Source: a virus. From it: a stretch of DNA of 24,328 nt. Position 1 is the stretch's first letter. Each line of letters starts with the position of its first letter. Under the pieces are notes generated by a model. That model saw only the letters and a list, made by a program, of their open reading frames with translations, made no database searches and had not been told where the DNA came from. Positions 7,277-14,690 of this stretch are shown here, in pieces. The stretch lies in the IMG/VR virus record IMGVR_UViG_3300043395_000038, positions 1 through 24,328 of that record; one strand, 5' to 3'. The position numbers were made by a program, and so were the translations under genes.

Positions 7277-10200
7277 TATGACAAGCCCCAAACCTTATCT
7301 GTTTTCTTAGAAGATGTTTTAGTGAACATCTTGCTTCCAACATATAGAAGCGCAAATGTAGCTACCATAGAATACTTAGCAAAAATGCTAGGTTCTTTTT
7401 TACCGAATGAAGTGTTAGCAAACATTCTAGAAACTGACTTACCGATTCCCATGATAAACTTGCCATACTTATTATCAGTATCTCGAGCACCCATCATGTA
7501 TGACATGTGTTCTGCCCATGGACGAGCTACAGCTTCTGCCATTCTGATAGCAGTTTCAGTTTCTACCTGACGGCGAGTTTCAGCATCACGGATCCAGAAC
7601 ATGATGTTTGGATTGTTACCAGACATCCACTCTACAACGTGTTTAGCCCAGTTGATGTATCCGTAATAGACGTCAGGATCGTTAGCACGAAGCTGCTGTC
7701 CAAACTTTTCGTCCGCCAGATATGTAGTTTCGTCAAGCAGACCAAGCTGATAGAGCTTAGTGCAGATAATCGACGATCCGCAACTATCGCGAGCTGTAGA
7801 CACAGGAACTGCACCAAGATCTTGAGTTACGATATCGGTTTCTGTATATGTCTGATTATATGTTTGAGTTTCAGATACAGACTGCTGTGTGACTACTGGG
7901 CTTCGAATCGTTTGAACTGATTCTTGTGTCGTAGTAGCTTGACCACCAGCACTATATTGAGACTCAGCTGACGTTGTAACCAAACCAATCTGAGATGAGT
8001 TGGTTGGACTATCAGTCAGACGAATGATTTTGTTTCCTACAGTGAACTTTAGATTGTCGTCTGCTGGAATACGGAACAGCGCATGAACACGTCCTGCAGA
8101 ATCAACGTAGAGCGGATCACCTTCATCGCCAGTTGTTTCAAAAGCGATGTCAGTTGGTGTCATATATGCAGAAACGTCTACGCCGTCGAAGAATGTATAG
8201 AGTCTTGCGCCTGGCTTCATACCACGAGCTTCTACTTCGATCACGCGCGAGCGCATGTATGGAATCAAATTCGTATTTGTTACGAATGTTCCAAGGCTTT
8301 GAGTCGTTACGTTTTCTGTAATAACTGTTTGTGTGCCAGATCGCGTTCCAGTATAGTTTTGGCTATACGTTTCTGTTACGACATCATCTCTCCAGTAGTG
8401 ACCATTTTCTGTATATTGTTCACCATTCGTAGTTACAGTATCTGTAAGAGTTGGTGTGCCGTAAACATAATTGCCCCATGAACCCCACTCGGTCTGCCAT
8501 GAGTTAGACAGATAAACCCAGTTGTCATAGTTCTGATCAATATTGCTATTGATTTCAGGACCTTTTGTAGTATCAACCCAGTAGTCAACACTTGGATCGA
8601 TCTTCATAGTTCCGATCCAGTTGAACGCAATACCAGAGATGTTGCGGTTTGTAGTCGCGTATGGTTGACGAGAAGCAACTGTATGAGAATAAGGTAGAGT
8701 CGTAAGAGCAGCCATACGGTTTCCTGCGAAACCTGTGCTTCCTGTAACACTGTAAACGCCCAGTGCATCATATACAGTCGTTGAACCTGCAGCTGATGTA
8801 ATCGAAGCACCTACAGAGAAGTTAGCTGTGGCGTCTGTTACATAAACTCTATCGTTTACCTTATACAGAACTTTAGCTGTTCCAGAACCAACTGTGATCG
8901 TTTCGTTGTTAGCAAAAGCAATCTGTGAGTTAGCGATAGCTAGGCGTTGATCTTTGGATACGCCAGCAGTTGTTACGTTATTACGAACAATGTGTGACGA
9001 GTTTGCGCCATGATAAAATAACTCGAAGTTGTCCATCTTGAATGGTGCACGAAGTTCCTGTTTGATAGGATCAACTGCGATTGAGTAATCCGCGTCAAAA
9101 ACGTTACCGATGTTATGACCAGTAAATGAGTCAACAAGGAAACCGTTTTTGAAACGATCTAACCCATTTTCATCTTTCACTAGGAGAGATGAAGTATCTT
9201 TCTCAAGCATGTTGAGTGAAGTATAATACTCAAGACGGCTAATACGATCTGCAATGTTACCGATCGCGCGCATCGTATAGCGATTGTTCTTATATGGTTT
9301 CACCACAACTGCTTGATCACCGCGACCGTTTTCTCTCGCGACTTGTTCAGGAAGCGAAGGATATGGCGTTAGACGAATTGATGCCAGTGGCATAAAGTCG
9401 TCTGGAATATTTGGTGTGCGTGGGTTGTTTGATGGCGCACCACGGAGAGCAACAAGATCACCTTCCTTAGTCAAACCAACAGAGTCGATACGCATCATGT
9501 AGTTTGACAGGTCAGTTGTAAAGTCCTGACCAGGAGGTGAAAAGTGTAATCCACCAGATACAGTTGTGAATGTATTCGACGCTTTCGGATTCGTAGCGAT
9601 ATTAGTTACAGTTGTAACTGAGTTGGCGCTATCCGACTTGCGTGGGCGAATATCAATGCAGTTTCTCAGATCAAATGATTCACCTGTAGTTTTAGAGATG
9701 AATCTTGGAATCTGATATGTGTAGATCTTTGTGCGATCTGTTCCAGCTGTAGTATCGTTTACTGGATATGAGTCTACAGAGAAGAAACCTTTACCAGAAG
9801 TTGTCGAATGAGTAAAGTAGTCAAACTTTACGAGCAGACGGTCGCCAGAAGAAATCGTAAGATCACTTGATGATTTCTTTACGAGCTTCGCATGATCGTA
9901 ATAGTTATCGGTCATGCCTGTATCGAACGTGAAGTGCGACGTTACATCTGTGCCAGTATTATTAGCAACGAAGTCGCTGCCGCTCTGTTTACGAACAGAA
10001 ACTAGACGGAAACCATCTGACAGACCAAGACCCCATGGACCAGTCGCATTGGCGCTATAACCAGAACCACCACGATTGCTGCCAACGTGAATCTGAACTA
10101 AACGATCACGATTGATTGTCTTTGATGCTTCCTGACCGTCAATCTTATTGAGTGTAGCAATAACAGTCGCGCTGAAAGCTGCACCGAGCGTTCCTTCGTT

Positions 10201-12273
10201 CAAAGCAAGAGTTGCTGTAGTAGAAGGCGTGCCAGAAATAGTGATTGAACGATTACCTGACCTACCAGTTCCAGCTAGGTCGATGATCTGACCAGCTTTG
10301 AATCGTTTGAAATATGAAACACCAGTTTTACTTGCAGAAGCAGTTTTATAGAGCTTCAGTGATGTATTGTTTGTTACTTCACTTACAACATAATCCGCGT
10401 TGTTTGAAACGTGAATGATGTCACCCTTATTGATCTGCGTAGTGAATGATGTGCCTGAACCAGTTACAGTGTTTGAACCGCTCGTTACAGAAATCGTTCC
10501 TGTCAGCGTGGCTGTGTTTGATGAACCACGCGAAACAACGTAGAAATCTGTGCGAGTAGCTGCATCAGAAAGCAGACCTGAACCGTCAAATGTTTCGCTA
10601 GTGTCGCCAGTGTTGATCGTAGCTTGACCAGCTGCGTCAAATGTAACGTCGAATGACTTATAGAATGAGAAGTCAAGATCAATCGCATTCGTTGAGTCGC
10701 GTAGGCGACGAACTGCACGAGCAGGAAGTCTAAACAGTGCACGGTTGAACGAAGGATCTAGTGTGTTGGCGTTCTTGCCATTTGAACCAAGGATGTCAGC
10801 TTTACCATAAGACGTTCCGACGCCACCGTTGTAACCAACAGACTGAACGTTAGCGAATGAGTATCCAGCCTTCATTGTGATGTCAGACAGATACATCTTA
10901 TACTGAGCGTCTGGTGCGCCTGGTGTTCCAGTGTAGTATTCTAGACCGCGCACGCGAGCTGTTCCGAGCTCACCTGTTGGGAAGATCGTAGAAGAGAAAT
11001 TACCAGTTGATACTGAGTTAGCCTGCTGACTACGCAGAGAAACTACAGCTTGCTGATTTAGATCCCAGTTACCAACTACGTTATCGACGATAACATAATT
11101 GCCGTAATCAATAAGCGTCTTTGTGCCTTCTAGCTCTTCTACGTCCGTCGCTTTGTCGATCGTGATCTGTGTAGAAACTAGCTTCTCGATATCATAACCC
11201 TGAACGTATGCTACGCCAGGAGTTGCTTCAACAATCAACAGACTCGTGTTACCACCTTCACCTGAAGTGTAAACGCCATCGTTGTTGGCTGTCTTTAGAT
11301 GGGAACGAACCTTTGGTTGGAATCCGCGAACAACATAGTGACCAGACTCATCGAACGTGCGACGAGCGATATAGTCACGGATAGCAGCGTATTCAGGACG
11401 CCCACCTGTTTTCTGGAGAACGCCATTCTTCACTTGATTGAGTTCAATGAAGTTCGTTGTGTTCAGAGAAGATGTATAGTTTTGTTTTGCGAATACTGGA
11501 TCAAGTTTCAGACGAGCCGCACCAGGAGCAGCATAGTTATATGAACCCGAAGCAGGATCGAGAAGCGTTCCGTCAGTCGTTTCAGTAACGATAGTTTCAA
11601 GAACGTTTAGACCTACACGATATGAAGGAGTTGATGAGTAACGATCAAGAACAACTGTTTGCTGAGGAACACGAATGAAGTGATCTTTAGCGAAAATAAT
11701 ACCAGATCCAACAGTTGCTGCACTACCAACGCCTGTAGCAGAACCGAGTGCAGGCTTAATAGTATTCGCTGTTAGACTAGAACCAACTGGGCTGATAACT
11801 GTAAGAATTTCGTTATTGGCGAAACGTGTGTAACCAGTTGTTGTGTTTGATGAAAGATATTTTACGAACAGAGTCTTGAAGAATGGCGTATTAGACTGTG
11901 CGCCTTCACCGTAGTTTACAACAAGAGCTGTAATCTGTGAAGTAGTGCCTCTTACGATTGTGTTTACAAATGATGAAGGATCAACAGAAACTGTTCCTGT
12001 TGATGTGTTATCCATCAGCTTGACGTAGTTGTAATTATTATCTACACCAACAGAACAACCATTTACGATAGAACCTTCTTTGAAAACGTGCTCGCCAAAA
12101 CGGTCAATCTGATTCTGTAGAATCGACTGCATCTGCGTAAGTTCGCGAGCCTGCACAGCCAATCCTGGACGGAAAAGGATTCTATGATAGTTTTTTGTTT
12201 CATCGAAATCGTCGTAGTATGGTGCTACGTTCAAATTCGTAGAAAGCGTGACCGAGTTAGCCTGTGCAGCCAT
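7276..12273 (-). CDS. Giant DUF4815-type baseplate/tail structural protein, 1665 aa
   Basis: The start is MAAQANSVTL at ATG 12273, with GGAAGG four bases upstream. A TTG four codons earlier is also in frame but lies within the ribosome binding site. The N-terminal region (about 10-600) carries the signature of DUF4815 proteins of marine T4-like phages (PYYDDFDETKNYHRILFRPG, AVQARELTQMQSILQNQIDR). A beta module shared with two neighbouring genes sits at 592-659. A conserved fibre-like segment (NLIPYMRSRV.EVEARGMKP, YTFFDGVDVSAYMTP) is at about 1334-1372. It is flanked by two Thr/Gln/Glu-rich stretches that both end in TQ(S/D)LG. The C-terminal 170 residues form another domain beginning CGSSIICTKLYQLGLLDE, with RANDPDVYYGYINWAKHVVEWM. 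A hydrophobic helix near the end (VATFALLYVG, about 1635-1645) is followed by a lysine-rich tail. It probably replaces the T4 gp9-gp12 peripheral baseplate functions (inference). Confidence 0.8.
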   Translation of the reverse strand: MAAQANSVTLSTNLNVAPYYDDFDETKNYHRILFRPGLAVQARELTQMQSILQNQIDRFGEHVFKEGSIVNGCSVGVDNNYNYVKLMDNTSTGTVSVDPSSFVNTIVRGTTSQITALVVNYGEGAQSNTPFFKTLFVKYLSSNTTTGYTRFANNEILTVISPVGSSLTANTIKPALGSATGVGSAATVGSGIIFAKDHFIRVPQQTVVLDRYSSTPSYRVGLNVLETIVTETTDGTLLDPASGSYNYAAPGAARLKLDPVFAKQNYTSSLNTTNFIELNQVKNGVLQKTGGRPEYAAIRDYIARRTFDESGHYVVRGFQPKVRSHLKTANNDGVYTSGEGGNTSLLIVEATPGVAYVQGYDIEKLVSTQITIDKATDVEELEGTKTLIDYGNYVIVDNVVGNWDLNQQAVVSLRSQQANSVSTGNFSSTIFPTGELGTARVRGLEYYTGTPGAPDAQYKMYLSDITMKAGYSFANVQSVGYNGGVGTSYGKADILGSNGKNANTLDPSFNRALFRLPARAVRRLRDSTNAIDLDFSFYKSFDVTFDAAGQATINTGDTSETFDGSGLLSDAATRTDFYVVSRGSSNTATLTGTISVTSGSNTVTGSGTSFTTQINKGDIIHVSNNADYVVSEVTNNTSLKLYKTASASKTGVSYFKRFKAGQIIDLAGTGRSGNRSITISGTPSTTATLALNEGTLGAAFSATVIATLNKIDGQEASKTINRDRLVQIHVGSNRGGSGYSANATGPWGLGLSDGFRLVSVRKQSGSDFVANNTGTDVTSHFTFDTGMTDNYYDHAKLVKKSSSDLTISSGDRLLVKFDYFTHSTTSGKGFFSVDSYPVNDTTAGTDRTKIYTYQIPRFISKTTGESFDLRNCIDIRPRKSDSANSVTTVTNIATNPKASNTFTTVSGGLHFSPPGQDFTTDLSNYMMRIDSVGLTKEGDLVALRGAPSNNPRTPNIPDDFMPLASIRLTPYPSLPEQVARENGRGDQAVVVKPYKNNRYTMRAIGNIADRISRLEYYTSLNMLEKDTSSLLVKDENGLDRFKNGFLVDSFTGHNIGNVFDADYSIAVDPIKQELRAPFKMDNFELFYHGANSSHIVRNNVTTAGVSKDQRLAIANSQIAFANNETITVGSGTAKVLYKVNDRVYVTDATANFSVGASITSAAGSTTVYDALGVYSVTGSTGFAGNRMAALTTLPYSHTVASRQPYATTNRNISGIAFNWIGTMKIDPSVDYWVDTTKGPEINSNIDQNYDNWVYLSNSWQTEWGSWGNYVYGTPTLTDTVTTNGEQYTENGHYWRDDVVTETYSQNYTGTRSGTQTVITENVTTQSLGTFVTNTNLIPYMRSRVIEVEARGMKPGARLYTFFDGVDVSAYMTPTDIAFETTGDEGDPLYVDSAGRVHALFRIPADDNLKFTVGNKIIRLTDSPTNSSQIGLVTTSAESQYSAGGQATTTQESVQTIRSPVVTQQSVSETQTYNQTYTETDIVTQDLGAVPVSTARDSCGSSIICTKLYQLGLLDETTYLADEKFGQQLRANDPDVYYGYINWAKHVVEWMSGNNPNIMFWIRDAETRRQVETETAIRMAEAVARPWAEHMSYMMGARDTDNKYGKFIMGIGKSVSRMFANTSFGKKEPSIFAKYSMVATFALLYVGSKMFTKTSSKKTDKVWGLS
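10297..10500 (-). repeat. Shared beta module, copy in the DUF4815-type protein (residues 592-659)
   Basis: The segment begins GTISVTSGSNTVTGSGTSF, continues TTQINKGDIIHVSNNADYVV and SEVTNNTSLKL, and ends in YFKRFK. It aligns with modules in the 896-residue protein and in gp8: GT(V/I)-x5-SNT(V/I)-x-G-x-GT-x-F-x(2)-(Q/E)(L/I)-x(2)-GD. This copy is the most diverged of the three because it lacks the RVHSI and GANAYI signatures. Confidence 0.7.
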
Positions 12274-12285
12274 GATACCTTCCAA

Positions 12286-14109
12286 TTAGTATTTAATTGC
12301 TATCTTGTAATCTTCTGTCTGAGCTGGATCACGAAGAACAGCTTCTCTGTTTTCAACGTAGATAATCAACCCTGTGTGTGGTTGAGTAGCAGGTTCCGTC
12401 AATGAAACAACGTTTGCTGTTACTGAAGAAGTTGTTCCTGTAAGACGTTCGCCTGGAGTGAAACTTCCACCGATACCGTTCGTTGTGACTCTAATAACCT
12501 TAACCACACCTTGAGTTCTAGCAGCGTTTGTATTGGCAAAGTAAACTAATCTCGCCTTAGCTTTGCTGATAGAACCTGTTACAATTTCGTCTTCGATAAA
12601 GTCGCCGTTGACTAATGACACGTTGATTCTAGTCGTTTGATCAATAACCGAAGCGTTCGCATAAGAACCATTCGCAAGAATAGGATCTCTCATGATACCA
12701 ATCAAACGGAAATCGTTGTTTGTTGGGAACGTGTTAGACTCAGCTCCAGATGTTCTGATATTTAGGAACACAGTCGTGCCACCTAATTCGTCAACTGGAT
12801 CAGATCCATGTCCGCCTAAAGGCGAAAGGATTGGTCTTGCAGTAGCACCAAAACCATGTGATGAGTTAGCAGTGATCGTAGCGTTTGCATGACCATACGA
12901 ACGACCCTGACTGATAACAGTGATCTTACGAACCTGACCACCAAATGTATTCGACACATACGCAGTCGCGCGTGAAGTAGTCGTTCCACCAGAGTCGCCA
13001 CGGATCGTAACAAGCGGCGAAATGACATAACGACTTGATGTGTTTGGCGTAACAGTGAACGCTGAGTTAACGATCAGAGTATTGTTTGATCCCCAATACT
13101 TTACGATCTTACGAATTTGACCAGCAGCAGCACCTTCGCTGATAAACAGTCCAGAACCAACATATGTTCCGTCAATACCAGATGCAACCGACTTTAGCTT
13201 CATCCAAGTTGTGTTTGTAACAGTTTGGAATGTATTCGTTGTATGCAGATAACCAGCGCCGTTAGCGATAATCTTAATGTGATGAATTGCGCCATTGCCA
13301 GATGATCTTGCAGTCTGCTGAACAGTCCACTGCGCAGAACCGTCGTTGGCTGTAAGCGTTTTGACTGGCATATAATCAACCGTCAAGAACTTCAGGCGCT
13401 CACCAGCTGAAATCGTATACATATACTTCCAGCGATAACCATCAGCTGTAGAAACGATTGATGTGCCAGTTCCAGTTGGTTTTACTGTTGAGTTTGCACC
13501 ACGATTATTGTCGATACACTTATAGACGTTGTAGTCATCTGTGATCATAAAATAACGAAGTGAACCAGGAAGAGCTGTTAGTGAAACAACTGCTTTATCA
13601 TCCCACTCATTAAAGAATGTATTGTTAGCCCAATCAACGCGAGGAACTGCATGTGTTGCGTCCGACGATTGAATTTTCTTCATCGACATGATATCATCAC
13701 CGATATCGTAGTTGATGTTGAAATAGCTAGGTGTTACTGCTGGCGGTTGCTGTTCTGAAAACACTCTACGAATATAAGCATTCGCACCAGTATTGTTTGA
13801 ACCTGACGGGCGAGGTGTAACAACAATCGTTTGAGCAGTAGGAATAGAATGAACGCGAACTACAGTTGATTGACCAGTAATACCGATACGATCACCGACT
13901 GCAAGTTCAGACGTAAAATATGTTCCTTGACCAACGATAGTATTAGAACTCGTCGTTGTTTTCACGGTTCCTATGATAGGAATAGCATTGACAAACGGTT
14001 GTGGTTTGCCAATAAAGAAATAATAACGAGTAGGTGCAGACTCGCTCAGTCCTTCAAGGAACTGGTTAGCCTGCAATACTCTAAAACGACGAGGAACTAA
14101 TCCAGGCAT
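12286..14109 (-). CDS. 8: Baseplate wedge subunit gp8-like, 607 aa
   Basis: T4 gp8 is a wedge component that dimerises and links gp7, gp10 and gp6. Here the gp8 signature runs in order: YYFFIGKPQPF (29-39), VPRVDW (155-160), YNVYKCIDNN (193-202), DGYRWKYMYTI (223-233), YMPVKTL (246-252), and the terminal IYVENREAVLRD...EDYKIAIKY. The end corresponds to the T4 gp8 terminus, 'MIYMENRPPI...EEINILFTF'. The protein is nearly twice the T4 length (334 aa, recalled). One insertion (47-115) is a module also found in the two flanking large proteins. A second long insertion (about 275-545) is beta-rich and contains another F.PGERLTG-type repeat. The ATG overlaps the upstream stop as TAATG. It acts in the baseplate wedge. 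Confidence 0.88.
   Translation of the reverse strand: MPGLVPRRFRVLQANQFLEGLSESAPTRYYFFIGKPQPFVNAIPIIGTVKTTTSSNTIVGQGTYFTSELAVGDRIGITGQSTVVRVHSIPTAQTIVVTPRPSGSNNTGANAYIRRVFSEQQPPAVTPSYFNINYDIGDDIMSMKKIQSSDATHAVPRVDWANNTFFNEWDDKAVVSLTALPGSLRYFMITDDYNVYKCIDNNRGANSTVKPTGTGTSIVSTADGYRWKYMYTISAGERLKFLTVDYMPVKTLTANDGSAQWTVQQTARSSGNGAIHHIKIIANGAGYLHTTNTFQTVTNTTWMKLKSVASGIDGTYVGSGLFISEGAAAGQIRKIVKYWGSNNTLIVNSAFTVTPNTSSRYVISPLVTIRGDSGGTTTSRATAYVSNTFGGQVRKITVISQGRSYGHANATITANSSHGFGATARPILSPLGGHGSDPVDELGGTTVFLNIRTSGAESNTFPTNNDFRLIGIMRDPILANGSYANASVIDQTTRINVSLVNGDFIEDEIVTGSISKAKARLVYFANTNAARTQGVVKVIRVTTNGIGGSFTPGERLTGTTSSVTANVVSLTEPATQPHTGLIIYVENREAVLRDPAQTEDYKIAIKY
13765..13971 (-). repeat. Shared beta module, copy in gp8 (residues 47-115)
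   Basis: The segment begins GTVKTTTSSNTIVGQGTYF, continues TSELAVGDRIGI and RVHSIPTAQTI, and ends in GANAYIRR. It closely parallels the 896-residue protein's GTVAVSSVSNTVTGTGTNF, TQLKVGDVVRI, RVHSITNATSF and GANAYIK. T4 gp8 has no such segment between its first strand and the VPR-DW motif (from recalled sequence), so it is an insertion here. Confidence 0.75.
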
Positions 14110-14663
14110 TAGGCAGAGGCAGTATATGTTACGTTAACAACGTCACCGTTTGCGATTGTCTTATCGCCACCAGTGAATAGACCAGCTGAGTAAAGAATAC
14201 CTGAGAATCCACCCTTTGTAGAGTTTGAAATCAGGAATGTTCCCTTAACAGTGTTTGCTGATGTAATCGAGAACACAGCAGCCGACGCAGTTGCCTTTGA
14301 ACCAGATGATGCAGCAGCGAATGAAGGCGCTACACGAGTCGACTGAGAATAACCAGAAAACTCGTTCCAGCCTGTGTGCGTATTTGCTGTATCGCCAGCG
14401 GCTACAGCTGAGTAACCTGTTGAGCTGATAAGCCCAAGATACCACGCAGCATTGTAGGAAGATCCAGCGAGATACTTATCAAGCAGATCATTCTTACCTT
14501 GAGTCGTAACGAGATTGCTGAATTCTTCTTCCCACTTCAGGTTTCCGTGCACGTCAAAGCACTGTGCAACATACTTACCTGTTACATTAACCTCTTCCAT
14601 ATTACTTGCTCCTCTAACGACTGTAGCGTCGGCGTGAGTTGTTGATTTGATAACTTCTGTCAT
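14109..14663 (-). CDS. Virion-associated structural protein with WYLGLI/AGDT..HxGW motifs, 184 aa
   Basis: This is a small beta-rich protein. The pattern [20 protein letters not shown] (31-50), then [22 protein letters not shown] (73-79) and [17 protein letters not shown] (89-105), belongs to a family of minor structural proteins found in many tailed phages, usually annotated only as tail, fibre or virion protein (recalled). The C-terminal half is Ala/Ser/Thr-rich and ends with strands [13 protein letters not shown] and [12 protein letters not shown]. The gene is preceded by the only perfect TATAAATA late promoter in the window and by a TAGGAAAC ribosome binding site, which suggests it is made in larger amounts than its neighbours. 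It sits between the gp7-position gene and gp8, so it is probably a baseplate or fibre-network accessory. The exact role is unknown. Confidence 0.78.
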   Translation of the reverse strand: MTEVIKSTTHADATVVRGASNMEEVNVTGKYVAQCFDVHGNLKWEEEFSNLVTTQGKNDLLDKYLAGSSYNAAWYLGLISSTGYSAVAAGDTANTHTGWNEFSGYSQSTRVAPSFAAASSGSKATASAAVFSITSANTVKGTFLISNSTKGGFSGILYSAGLFTGGDKTIANGDVVNVTYTASA

Positions 14664-14678
14664 AATGTTTCCTATCCG

Positions 14679-14686
14679 TATTTATA
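14679..14686 (-). promoter_or_regulatory. T4-type late promoter (TATAAATA)
   Basis: The minus strand reads TATAAATACGGATAGGAAACATTATG. This is an exact TATAAATA late-promoter box (the T4 gp55-type -10 element), followed by the ribosome binding site and the start of the 184-residue gene at 14663. It lies in one of only two gaps over 20 bases between genes in this window. The predicted transcript start, about 6-8 bases after the box, leaves a leader of around ten bases. Confidence 0.7.
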
Positions 14687-14690
14687 CTGT

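Noticed and set aside
7276-7291. Start five codons upstream (MGLVIMSK...) for the 625-aa protein
   Set aside because: It would overlap the upstream gene by 16 bases. The MSKIQ start gives the TAATG junction seen at many other genes in the operon.
12273-12285. TTG start (MEGIMAAQ...) for the 1665-aa protein
   Set aside because: The TTG lies within the ribosome binding sequence TTGGAAGG for the ATG at 12273, which is the better start and matches the usual MAAQ... beginning.
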